DNA of 64,000 nt from Streptosporangium lutulentum (GTDB taxonomy: Bacteria > Actinomycetota > Actinomycetes > Streptosporangiales > Streptosporangiaceae), in NCBI RefSeq assembly GCF_030811455.1, contig NZ_JAUSQU010000001.1, forward strand, positions 9,238,001-9,302,000, in the 5' to 3' direction. Below the pieces are notes generated by a model, which had not been told where the DNA came from, did no database searches, and saw only the letters and a list, made by a program, of their open reading frames with translations. Numbering within the stretch: position 1 is the first letter of the stretch; each line of letters starts with the position of its first letter. Positions 8,290-16,018 of the stretch are shown one piece after another. A program made the translations under genes and the position numbers.

Positions 8290-10116
8290 ATGCTTCCGAA
8301 GAGCACGCTGAAGAAGGGCGACAAAGGCCCGGAGGTCCAGTTCCTGTTCCAGTATCTGAAGCGCTTCGGGTACTTCCCCAACGAGTCGCTCAGCGCCGGG
8401 AACACCCTGTTCAGACCCGCGGTCCCGTTCGCCCCCGAGGACACCTCGGTCTACGACGACCGGATGGAGCTGGCCGTCACCGCGTTCCAGGAGCGGCAGG
8501 GCCTCGAACCCACCGGCATCGTCGACGATCAGACCATCGCTCTGATCCAGCGGCCCCGCTGCGGCGTCCCCGACTACCCCGTCACCGGAGGGGACCCCAC
8601 TCTCGCCCAGGGAGAAGCGGACCCCTTCGTCGTCTGGGGAACCAGGTGGCCCACCAGAAACGTGACCTACAGCTTCAGCAACACCACGTCCGACCTCAGC
8701 GTGGCGGACCAGCGCGCCGCCGTCGAGGCCGCCTTCGCCCGCTGGGCGGCGGTCACTCCGCTGACGTTCACGGAGATCGCGGCCGAAGGCGATATCAGGA
8801 TCGGCTGGTACACCGGTGAGCACGGGGACGGCAAAGCGTTCGACGGCCCGGGTGGCAGCTTGGTCAATGTCCTCGCGCACTGCTTCTACCCGCCGCCCAA
8901 CGGCGGCCCCATCGCGGGAGACTGCCATTTCGACGACGCGGAGACCTGGTCGGTCAACCTGCCGCCCAGTGGCATCGACCTGCACACTGTCGCTCTCCAC
9001 GAGTTCGGGCACGGCCTCGGGCTGGACCACTCCTCCGTGCCGTCCTCGGTCATGTACGCCTCCCACGAAGGTCCGCGTCGCGAGCTGACCGACGACGACG
9101 TCTACGGCATCCAGTCGATCTACGGCAGACGCTTCCCGTGGGCCTCGCTCGGCGGTACGGTCTTCCAGCCCGCCGTGGGCCGTAACCAGGACGGGCGGCT
9201 GGAGGTGTTCGTCCGCGGGAACGACGCGAGGCTGTATCACATCTGGCAGGTCGCTCCGGGTGGTGTCTGGTCGGGCTGGACCTCGCTCGGCGGGGCGATC
9301 CAGGGCCGTATCGCCGTGGGCCGTAACCGGGACGGGCGGCTGGAGGTCTTCGCTCGCGGGGCCGGCGGGGATCTGCGGCACATCTGGCAGACGTCGGCCG
9401 GCGGTGTCTGGTCGGGCTGGGCCTCGCTCGGCGGGACGATCGAGGACCCGGCCGTGGAGATCAACGCCGACGGGCGGCTGGAGGTGTTCGTCCGCGGGAA
9501 CGACGCGAGGCTGTATCACATCTGGCAGACGTCGGCCGGCGGTGTCTGGTCGGGCTGGACCTCGCTCGGCGGGGCGATCCAGGGCCGCGTCACCGTGGGC
9601 CGTAACCGGGACGGGCGGCTGGAGCTCTTCGCTCGCGGGACCGGCGGGGACCTGTGCCACATCTGGCAGACCTGGGCCGGTGGTATCTGGTCGGGCTGGG
9701 CCTCGCTCGGCGGAGCGATCGAGGACCCGACCGTGGCGATCAACGCCGACGGGCGGCTGGAGCTCTTCGCTCGCGGGGCCGGCGGGGATCTGCGCCACAT
9801 CTGGCAGACGTCGGCCGGCGGTATCTGGTCGGGCTGGGCCTCGCTCGGCGGGACGATAACCTCTCCCGCCGCCATCGCCAACGCCGACGGTCGCCTGGAG
9901 GTCTTTGTGCGAGATTCCACCAGCGGCAGCCTCTACCACATCTGGCAGGTCGCCCCGGGTAGCGTCTGGAGCGGTTGGGCCTCACTCGGCGGGCTGCTGC
10001 CCGAAGGTCCCATCGTCGGCATCAACCGGGACGGGCGGCTTGAGGCCTTCGTCAGGGGAGCCGACTCCGCGCTCTGGCACACCTGGCAGACCGCTCCCGG
10101 CAACGGCTGGAACTGA
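8290..10116 (+). CDS. Matrixin (M10) metalloprotease with cysteine switch and 7-bladed PLL-like propeller
   Basis: The product is 608 residues. Residues 8-88 form a peptidoglycan-binding-like (PG_binding_1) prodomain. It ends in PRCGVPD (89-95), the cysteine-switch motif whose Cys91 would cap the catalytic zinc, as in animal matrix metalloproteinases. The catalytic domain (about 112-280) has HEFGHGLGLDH (237-247, catalytic Glu238) and a Met-turn with SVMYA (Met255). Residues 284-608 hold seven repeats of about 46 residues, each with DGRLEVF, HIWQ and WSGWxSLGG, as in seven-bladed PLL-type lectin propellers. There is no signal peptide or Tat motif, which is unexpected for a matrixin. AAAGGTGA gives a strong RBS. 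Zymogen activation by cleavage before residue 112 is inferred. It lies 75 bp behind the sigma-linked gene. Confidence 0.92.
   Translation: MLPKSTLKKGDKGPEVQFLFQYLKRFGYFPNESLSAGNTLFRPAVPFAPEDTSVYDDRMELAVTAFQERQGLEPTGIVDDQTIALIQRPRCGVPDYPVTGGDPTLAQGEADPFVVWGTRWPTRNVTYSFSNTTSDLSVADQRAAVEAAFARWAAVTPLTFTEIAAEGDIRIGWYTGEHGDGKAFDGPGGSLVNVLAHCFYPPPNGGPIAGDCHFDDAETWSVNLPPSGIDLHTVALHEFGHGLGLDHSSVPSSVMYASHEGPRRELTDDDVYGIQSIYGRRFPWASLGGTVFQPAVGRNQDGRLEVFVRGNDARLYHIWQVAPGGVWSGWTSLGGAIQGRIAVGRNRDGRLEVFARGAGGDLRHIWQTSAGGVWSGWASLGGTIEDPAVEINADGRLEVFVRGNDARLYHIWQTSAGGVWSGWTSLGGAIQGRVTVGRNRDGRLELFARGTGGDLCHIWQTWAGGIWSGWASLGGAIEDPTVAINADGRLELFARGAGGDLRHIWQTSAGGIWSGWASLGGTITSPAAIANADGRLEVFVRDSTSGSLYHIWQVAPGSVWSGWASLGGLLPEGPIVGINRDGRLEAFVRGADSALWHTWQTAPGNGWN
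9130..10110 (+). repeat. Seven near-identical propeller-blade repeats within the matrixin gene
   Basis: About 138-bp units repeat seven times with high DNA identity (recurrent tcgggctgg, cctcgctcggcgg, gacgggcggctgga), encoding the PLL-like blades. Conservation at DNA level points to recent duplication or gene conversion. Confidence 0.85.
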
Positions 10117-10131
10117 CCGTTCTCCCCGGAT

Positions 10132-10159
10132 CCTGGGCGGCCCCTGAGGGCCGCCCAGG
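10132..10159 (+). terminator. Perfect hairpin terminator after the matrixin gene
   Basis: A 12-bp perfect stem (10132-10143 with 10148-10159) with a 4-nt loop starts 16 bp after the matrixin stop codon. It separates this locus from the converging pip gene. Confidence 0.8.
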
Positions 10160-10274
10160 ACTCCACGGCGGTGAGAAACCCGTCCGGCTCCTCCTCGGGG
10201 GCAGAGGACGGGGCGCTGCCGGGTGGTCTCGACGTCCGGCCGAGGTTCGGCTGTGCGGTTCCCCGGAGGTCGCT

Positions 10275-11228
10275 TTACCGCCGGGCGAACCGGTCGAGCG
10301 CGCCGCGCATCTCCGCGCGCATCGAGTCGCTGCCCGTATGCCCCGAGTCGTCGACGACGATCAGCTCCGCGTCGGGCCAGACGCGGGCCACCTCCCAGGC
10401 GGTGCCGAGCGGGCTTCCCAGATCGAGGCGGCCGTGGATCAGGATGCCGGGGATCCCGGCCAGGCGTCCCGCCTCGCGCAGCAGGACGTCGTCGTCGAGC
10501 CACGAGCCGTGCGCGAAGTAGTGCGAGCAGATCCGGACGAACGCGAGCAGGGCGGCCGGCGGGCGGTCGCTGTAGGCGTTCGGCGCGCCGTTGGGCTCCA
10601 TGGAGATCACGGCGTCCTCCCAGGTGACCCAGTCGGTCGCGGCCTTCGCCCGCACGTCCGGGTCGGGGTGTTCCATGAGGCGCGCGTAGGCCGCGACGAG
10701 GTCGCCGTCGGCTTCGGGGACGCCGGCCCGGAACCGGTCCCACTGCTCGGGGAAGAACCGCCCGACGCCCCGGTAGAGCCAGTCGATCTCCGACTGCCGG
10801 CTGGTGGTGACGGAGGGGATGACGATCTCCGACACCCGGTGCGGGTGACGCTCGGCGTAGGCGAGGATCAGCGTGGACCCCCACGAGCCGCCGAAGAGCA
10901 GCCAGCGGTCGATCCCGAGGTGCTCGCGCAGTTTCTCCATGTCGGTCAGCAGGTGCTCGGTGGTGTTGAGGCTCATGTCCGTGGCCGGGTCGCTCGCGTG
11001 CGGGGTGCTGCGTCCGCAGCCGCGCTGGTCGAACAGGACCACCCGGTAGCGGTCCGGGTCGAAGTACCGGCGCAGGCCGGGGGAGCACCCCGATCCCGGC
11101 CCGCCGTGGACGACGAGGGCGGGCTTGCCGTCCGGGTTGCCGCAGACCTCCCAGTAGACGAGGTTGCCGTCACCGGCGTCGAGCATCCCGTGGTCGTACG
11201 GCTCGATCGGCGGATAGCGCTCGGTCAT
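10275..11228 (-). CDS. pip: Proline iminopeptidase (alpha/beta hydrolase, S33)
   Basis: The 317-residue protein has the full pattern of prolyl aminopeptidases, which release N-terminal proline from peptides in the cytoplasm: N-terminal GMLDAGDGNLVYWE, oxyanion loop HGGPG (41-45), FDQRGCGRS (66-74), nucleophile elbow GGSWGS (nucleophile Ser115), acid-turn HGRLDLGSP and the catalytic His in DDSGHTGSD. Length matches the family. It is divergent from a MarR-type gene across 49 bp, and one palindrome lies there, so the MarR protein probably controls both. Start ATG at 11228 agrees with family N-termini. It may salvage proline peptides released by the several secreted proteases in this window. Confidence 0.93.
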   Translation of the reverse strand: MTERYPPIEPYDHGMLDAGDGNLVYWEVCGNPDGKPALVVHGGPGSGCSPGLRRYFDPDRYRVVLFDQRGCGRSTPHASDPATDMSLNTTEHLLTDMEKLREHLGIDRWLLFGGSWGSTLILAYAERHPHRVSEIVIPSVTTSRQSEIDWLYRGVGRFFPEQWDRFRAGVPEADGDLVAAYARLMEHPDPDVRAKAATDWVTWEDAVISMEPNGAPNAYSDRPPAALLAFVRICSHYFAHGSWLDDDVLLREAGRLAGIPGILIHGRLDLGSPLGTAWEVARVWPDAELIVVDDSGHTGSDSMRAEMRGALDRFARR

Positions 11229-11250
11229 GTCCAGGGTCCCTTCGACTGAA

Positions 11251-11270
11251 ATACAACAGCGCTGTTATAT
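11251..11270. promoter_or_regulatory. Operator between pip and marR
   Basis: The core AACAGCGCTGTT (11255-11266) is a perfect 12-bp palindrome and extends to 20 bp with one mismatched pair. It lies 22 bp from the pip start and 7 bp from the MarR-type ATG, the usual placement for MarR autoregulation and control of the divergent gene. Confidence 0.65.
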
Positions 11271-11277
11271 TCCTTTC

Positions 11278-11787
11278 ATGGCTTCTCCCGCAACCGGACC
11301 CGAACTGCTCGGAACCCGGCTACGCCACCTGCTGGATCTCCTGGACGGCGATGTCGCGGCCGTTTACACCGACCTCGGGCTGGACGGGTTCCGTCCCCGG
11401 TTCACCCCGGTCATCCGGGTGCTGGCCGCCTCGGGTCCCAGCTCGATCCGCGACCTGGCGCGGGCGATCGGTGTCACCCACTCCGCGGCGAGCCAGACGG
11501 TGGCCCAGATGGTCAAGCAGGACCTGGTCGCCATCACCCCGGGCGAGGACGCCCGCCGGCGGATCGTCAGCCTGTCGCCGAAGGCCGAGCCGCTCCTCCC
11601 CGTGCTGGACGCCGAGTGGGCCGCCACCGCCGCAGCGGCCACCGAGTTCGAGGCCGAGCTGTCGTTCCCCCTGAGCCGTCTCATCGACGAGGCGCTCGAC
11701 GCCCTGCGCCGGCGTCCGATGCGGCGGCGGATCGCCGACGCGAACCCGGACCTCATCGCCCGGGCCCGTGCCGACCCGGGGCGTTGA
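11278..11787 (+). CDS. MarR-family transcriptional regulator
   Basis: The 169-residue protein is a winged-helix MarR-type regulator: HTH around residues 50-75 (SSIRDLARAIGVTHSAASQTVAQMVKQDLV), wing around 78-92 (GEDARRRIVSLSPKA), and dimerisation helices at both ends. The ATG at 11278 is preferred over an upstream in-frame start because the operator palindrome and promoter lie directly before it. It most likely represses itself and the divergent pip gene. The effector is unknown; a peptide- or amino-acid-related signal would fit the neighbour. Confidence 0.85.
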   Translation: MASPATGPELLGTRLRHLLDLLDGDVAAVYTDLGLDGFRPRFTPVIRVLAASGPSSIRDLARAIGVTHSAASQTVAQMVKQDLVAITPGEDARRRIVSLSPKAEPLLPVLDAEWAATAAAATEFEAELSFPLSRLIDEALDALRRRPMRRRIADANPDLIARARADPGR

Positions 11788-11863
11788 CGACGGTGCCGCG
11801 TGCCGTTCCGGCCCTGTGCCGGCCAGGCGGTCAGTCTCGGCTCCTCATGCGGCACGGGACGGC

Positions 11864-12790
11864 TCAGCGGCGCAGGGCGGTCTCCCGCTCCATGTGTGAC
11901 AGCTTCTCGGGATTGCGGACGGCGTAGAGCCCGGTGATGAGGCCGTCGTCGACGCGCACCGCCATGACGGTGTCGACCTCGCCGTCGAGCCGCAGAACCA
12001 GCGCCGGACAGCCATTGACCTGTGCCGGGCGCAGCGACACCGCGGCGGCGATCCTGCCCAGCACGTGGACCACACTGTCGGCTCCCACGACGGGCGTCAG
12101 CGCGGCCCGCACGACACCGCCACCGTCACTCAGGAAGACGACATCCGGCGCGAGTATGTCGAGCAGGCTCCGCATGTCTCCCGTTTCGACCGCCCGCTGG
12201 AACGCCGCGAGCGCGTCTCGGGTCTCGGTTGCGGAAACGATGCCGCGTGGCCGGCGGGCGGCGACGTGGGCCCGTGCCCGGTGGGCGATCTGGCGTACCG
12301 CGGCGGGGGTCTTGCCGACGGCTTCGGCGATCTCGTCGTAGGCCAGATCGAACACCTCGCGCAGCACGAACACCGCCCGCTCGGTCGGCGCGAGCGTCTC
12401 CAGCACCAGCAGCATCGCCATCGAGACGCTGTCGGCCAGCTCGACGTCCTCGGCCACGTCGGGCGAGGTCAGCAGCGGCTCGGGCAACCAGGGGCCGACG
12501 TAGGACTCCTTGCGCCGGCCGAGTGTGCGCAGCCGGGTGAGCGCCTGGCTGGTGGTGATCCGGACCAGATACGCACGGTGATCCCGCACCGTGCCCAGCT
12601 CGACGTTCGTCCACCGCAACCAGGTCTCCTGCAGGACGTCTTCGGCGTCGGCGGCCGAGCCGAGCATCTCGTAGGCGACGGTGAACAGCAGGTCGCGATG
12701 GGCGACGAACGCCTCGGTGGCGGAGTCCATGGGGCCGCCGCGAGCGAGCCGCTCGCCGGTGTCCGTTGTTCGCTCGCCGTGCTCACTCAT
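11864..12790 (-). CDS. ECF41-family sigma factor with C-terminal SnoaL-like regulatory domain
   Basis: The 308-residue protein has sigma region 2 (about residues 25-90, FVAHRDLLFTVAYEMLGSAADAED, then TWLRW) and region 4 (about 130-185, ending QIAHRARAHVAARRP), followed by a SnoaL-like domain. Two hallmarks of ECF41 are present: DGGG (in LSDGGGVVR) and an NPDKL-type motif (RNPEKL) near the end. In ECF41 the fused domain replaces an anti-sigma factor and switches activity. The divergent AhpD-like gene is the standard ECF41 partner. The ATG at 12790 is the family start. A promoter matching the ECF41 consensus lies upstream (12835-12861), so the gene is very probably autoregulated. Confidence 0.93.
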   Translation of the reverse strand: MSEHGERTTDTGERLARGGPMDSATEAFVAHRDLLFTVAYEMLGSAADAEDVLQETWLRWTNVELGTVRDHRAYLVRITTSQALTRLRTLGRRKESYVGPWLPEPLLTSPDVAEDVELADSVSMAMLLVLETLAPTERAVFVLREVFDLAYDEIAEAVGKTPAAVRQIAHRARAHVAARRPRGIVSATETRDALAAFQRAVETGDMRSLLDILAPDVVFLSDGGGVVRAALTPVVGADSVVHVLGRIAAAVSLRPAQVNGCPALVLRLDGEVDTVMAVRVDDGLITGLYAVRNPEKLSHMERETALRR

Positions 12791-12834
12791 CGCCGGCTCC
12801 CGCCCGTTCGCTCTCGATCGTGCCACACGCACAA

Positions 12835-12861
12835 GACGCCGCTTCCCACCGCTTTGTGACA
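12835..12861 (-). promoter_or_regulatory. ECF41-type promoter of the sigma gene
   Basis: On the minus strand TGTCACA (12861-12855), 16 nt and CGTC (12838-12835) match exactly the reported ECF41 promoter consensus TGTCACA-N16-CGTC. The implied 5' UTR is about 40 nt. Confidence 0.8.
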
Positions 12862-12895
12862 CCCGTGATCGGTGGCGCACGTCACATCGCCACGT

Positions 12896-12922
12896 CGTCA
12901 CAGGGGTCGGATCGGCGGCGTC
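12896..12922 (+). promoter_or_regulatory. ECF41-type promoter of the AhpD-like gene
   Basis: CGTCACA (12896-12902), exactly 16 nt and CGTC (12919-12922) match the ECF41 consensus with one mismatch in the -35. The start codon is 67 bp downstream. Confidence 0.75.
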
Positions 12923-12988
12923 TCTTGTCCGTCGGGCGCCGCGCGAACGATCCGCGCGGCGCGCCAGCCCACGAGTGAGGACAACGTC

Positions 12989-13474
12989 ATGGAACCCCGT
13001 TTCAACCTGATGACCAACGAGATCGGCGCCAAGATCGGTAAGCGGTTCACCAACGTCAGCCTGGCGATCCAGCAGTCGCCTCTGCCCAGGGACACCCAGG
13101 AGTTGGTGATGTTGCGCGCCAGCCAGATCAACGGCTGCGGTTTCTGCGTCGACTACCACACCAAGGAGGCCACGGCCGCCGGGGAGAGCGCGGTCCGGCT
13201 CCACCTGGTCGCCGCCTGGCGCGAGTCCACCGTGTTCACCGAGGCCGAGCGGGCCGCGCTGGCGCTCGCCGAGGAGGGCACCCGGCTCGCCGACGCCTCT
13301 CACGGCGTGTCCGACGCGACCTGGGCCCGGGTGCGCGAGCACTACGACGACGACCAGATCGCCGCGCTGGTCTACCTGATCGCCATGATCAACGCGGCCA
13401 ACCGGCTCGGTGTGATCGTGCGCAACCAGGGGGGCTCCTACGAGCCCGGGATGTTCGCCGGCTTGACGAGCTGA
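12989..13474 (+). CDS. Carboxymuconolactone decarboxylase / AhpD-like protein
   Basis: The 161-residue all-helical protein carries the AhpD-core motif: RASQINGCGFCVDYHT (about residues 43-58) with a CxxC pair (CGFC) and the downstream His of the peroxidase relay. Proteins of this family are thiol peroxidases or gamma-carboxymuconolactone decarboxylases; the CxxC with His argues for the redox type. It is the target gene typical of ECF41 sigma factors and has its own ECF41-type promoter. GAGG eight bases before the ATG supports the start. It likely responds to an oxidative or metabolite stress, but the physiological substrate of these ECF41-linked enzymes is not established. Confidence 0.9.
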   Translation: MEPRFNLMTNEIGAKIGKRFTNVSLAIQQSPLPRDTQELVMLRASQINGCGFCVDYHTKEATAAGESAVRLHLVAAWRESTVFTEAERAALALAEEGTRLADASHGVSDATWARVREHYDDDQIAALVYLIAMINAANRLGVIVRNQGGSYEPGMFAGLTS

Positions 13475-13491
13475 TCGGCGGGAGAACCGCG

Positions 13492-13522
13492 CCCGGCTCG
13501 GGATCGTTCGATCCGGGCCGGG
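13492..13522. terminator. Bidirectional hairpin between converging genes
   Basis: An imperfect stem with a perfect GGATC/GATCC top and GC-rich base lies between the AhpD-like gene stop and the ABC permease stop. It can serve both strands. Confidence 0.55.
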
Positions 13523-13528
13523 TCTCGG

Positions 13529-16018
13529 CTATTCGCGGGTGCCGACGAGTCGCACCGTCCTGGCACGCAGTGCCGCGCCGACGGGCAGCACGGTGCCGAC
13601 CACGGCGAGCAGCGTGGACATGACCGTGACGCCGATGACCACTGCGTACGGCACCACGATGGGCGTCATGCCGAACAGCTGGAGCTGCGCGGCCCACAGG
13701 CCGGAGAGGTTCACCGCGGTCGCCACCAGCGCGAGTGCCAGCCCGATGGCGGCCACCAGCAGTGACTCGGCGACGAAAAACCGCACGACCTGTTTCGGCG
13801 TCGCCCCGGCCATCCGGAGCACCGCCAGATCGCGTCGCCGGTCGGCGGTCGCCATGAGCAGGGTGTTGAGGATCGCGATGAAGCAGAACAGCACGATGAT
13901 CAAGGCGGTGGAGCGCTGCCGCACCTCGGTGAGATGACGTGCGTACACGCTCTCGGATGCGACCAGTTGATCCCTGGTCATGAAGCTCGCCCCGGTTCCG
14001 TCGACCGCCTCGCGGATCGCCGCGATGGTGGCGGCCCGGTCGGTGCCGGGTTCCAGCGAGATGTAGGCGCGCCGCGCGAGTCCGTCGCGGGCGTAGGCGG
14101 CGGTCTTGGAAAACCTCTGGGGCAGATAGGCGACGTCCTCGCCGGGTAGCGCCTTGTAGGTCGCCGCGATGCGCAGGTTGACCTTCTGGCCGTCGGCCAT
14201 CAGAACCTGGAGCGTCGAGCCGACGTGCATGCCCCACAGATCGGCCACGATCGTGCTGTTGTCGTCCAGATCGTCCAGGGAGCCGTCGACTACCTGCAGC
14301 TCCATCGTCCGCTTCAGCGCGGCAGGGTCCACGACGAGCCCGTCGTTCTCCTCCAGCCGTCCCTCGTCGGGGGTGTAGATGGTGGTGAGGAGAGGGGCTG
14401 CGATCTGCACTCCGTTGATATGAGAGACCCGGTCGGTCACCTGCGGGCTGATCCCCGGAGTGCCGTCGGGGGCGAGTGCGTACTCCGACCTCACCTGATT
14501 GTGCAGTCCGTTGTCGCGTGCGGCACTCAGCGAGTCGGTGGCGGCGATCAGTGAAAACGTCAGTCCGACGGTGAGCAGTATGGGCGCCGCGGTGGCGGCG
14601 ACGCGACGCCGCGAGGTCAGCGCGCTCTCCCGTACCAGCATGGCGGTGGGTCCCGAGAAGCGGTTGAACGGCCACATCAGCAGCTTGGTGAGCGGTCCGA
14701 CGGCGAGTGGTGCGAGCACCGCGGCGGCCAGCACCGGAATCATCAGTGAGACGACATAGGTGTTGGGCGACAGGACGTTGCCCGGGTCGCCGACGGCGAT
14801 CCAGGCGGTCCAGCCGACACCGCAGATCAGCCCGGCGGCGCCGAGCAGCCGCCGGCTCGGTGTCATACCGGTGTCGTCGACCGCCGCTTCGCGCAGCGCC
14901 TCGACGGGAGGGATGTTCCCGGCCCGCCGTGCGGCGGCGACCGCCCCGCCGAGCGCCACCAGGAGGCCGAGCAGGAAGGCGCCGGCGAGTGGCGCCAGCA
15001 CGGTCCAGTGCAGCGAGGGTTCGACCTCGAACCAGGGGGGTGAGATGCCCATCTCGATGAGCATGTCGGCGAGCAGTCGCGCACCGAGCAGGCCGAGTGC
15101 CGTGCCGACCGCCGAAGCGAGGACGCCGACAAGCAACGCCTCGCTCCGCACCATCTTGCGCACCTGTCTGGGTGTGGCGCCGACGGCACGGAGCAGGGCG
15201 ATCTCGCGACGGCGTTGAATCACCGCGAAGGCGAAGGTGGAGGCCACCACGAAGATCGCTGTGGTGCCTGCCACGCCGGCCATCACCGGTACCAATGTGA
15301 TGGTGTTGTCCAGCGTCTCGCGGTCGCGTTCCTCGCTGGCGTCCGCCTTGTGGCGATCCTGCTTGGTGAGCACCTCGGCGTCCTTGCCGACGGCCTCGCG
15401 CACCTTGTCGGTCGGGCCGAGTGCCACCAGGGCCTCGATCCGCGGGGAGAGCCGGGCCGCTTCGGCGTCGGTGAAGAAGACCGCGTCCTCCCAGGCGACC
15501 GGGGAGACGGTGCCGCTCACCGTGTACCGCGCGACGCCCGCGGCGGTCAGGACGGTCACCCTGTCGCCGGTACGGGCCTGGTCGGAAGCGACGACGATCT
15601 CCTTGTCGGACGACGGCTGCCTGCCGTCCTTCAACGCGTAACCGCCGAATCGCGCCACCGGCCACGGGTGCCCGACCTGGTCCTTGGGACCGCCTTCGAG
15701 CTGAGCGTAGAAGGCCCGATCCACCACGGTTTCGCCGGTGGCGGCGACCTTCTGCCGCAGCTCCGGGGAAACGCCCCTGGCTTCCGACAGGGAGCGGATG
15801 CCGAGGTCGTGCCGGGCGGAGTTCCACGTCGGGTCGGAGGGCTGCACCACCGCCAGGGCCTGGGCGAACCGTTCCGCGGGCCGGTCCGGCAGATTGAACA
15901 TGGTCATCAGCAGCACGCCCATGGCCGCGACCTGGGCGACCCCGAGCACCAGCGCCACAAGGGTGCCGAGGAACGACACCCAGCGGGCCCGCAGGGTCTG
16001 GAAGGCCACTCTGATCAT
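13529..16018 (-). CDS. ABC transporter permease, FtsX/MacB-type (duplicated)
   Basis: The 829-residue membrane protein has two tandem FtsX units. The first has an N-terminal helix (FLGTLVALVLGVAQVAAMG), an extracytoplasmic domain and three helices around residues 255-390. The second repeats this, with helices near 420-540 and at the C-terminus (IIVLFCFIAILNTLL, then LLVAAIGLALALVATAV, then the last helix before LRARTVRLV). FtsX motifs RRREIALLRAVGATPRQV and RRRDLAVLRMAGATPKQV follow the helices. Such permeases extrude lipids, peptides or antibiotics with a LolD/MacB-type ATPase. Its ATG overlaps the ATPase stop by 4 bp (ATGA), so they are coupled. Control by the divergent TetR protein suggests a drug or envelope-stress exporter; substrate unknown. 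Confidence 0.92.
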   Translation of the reverse strand: MIRVAFQTLRARWVSFLGTLVALVLGVAQVAAMGVLLMTMFNLPDRPAERFAQALAVVQPSDPTWNSARHDLGIRSLSEARGVSPELRQKVAATGETVVDRAFYAQLEGGPKDQVGHPWPVARFGGYALKDGRQPSSDKEIVVASDQARTGDRVTVLTAAGVARYTVSGTVSPVAWEDAVFFTDAEAARLSPRIEALVALGPTDKVREAVGKDAEVLTKQDRHKADASEERDRETLDNTITLVPVMAGVAGTTAIFVVASTFAFAVIQRRREIALLRAVGATPRQVRKMVRSEALLVGVLASAVGTALGLLGARLLADMLIEMGISPPWFEVEPSLHWTVLAPLAGAFLLGLLVALGGAVAAARRAGNIPPVEALREAAVDDTGMTPSRRLLGAAGLICGVGWTAWIAVGDPGNVLSPNTYVVSLMIPVLAAAVLAPLAVGPLTKLLMWPFNRFSGPTAMLVRESALTSRRRVAATAAPILLTVGLTFSLIAATDSLSAARDNGLHNQVRSEYALAPDGTPGISPQVTDRVSHINGVQIAAPLLTTIYTPDEGRLEENDGLVVDPAALKRTMELQVVDGSLDDLDDNSTIVADLWGMHVGSTLQVLMADGQKVNLRIAATYKALPGEDVAYLPQRFSKTAAYARDGLARRAYISLEPGTDRAATIAAIREAVDGTGASFMTRDQLVASESVYARHLTEVRQRSTALIIVLFCFIAILNTLLMATADRRRDLAVLRMAGATPKQVVRFFVAESLLVAAIGLALALVATAVNLSGLWAAQLQLFGMTPIVVPYAVVIGVTVMSTLLAVVGTVLPVGAALRARTVRLVGTRE

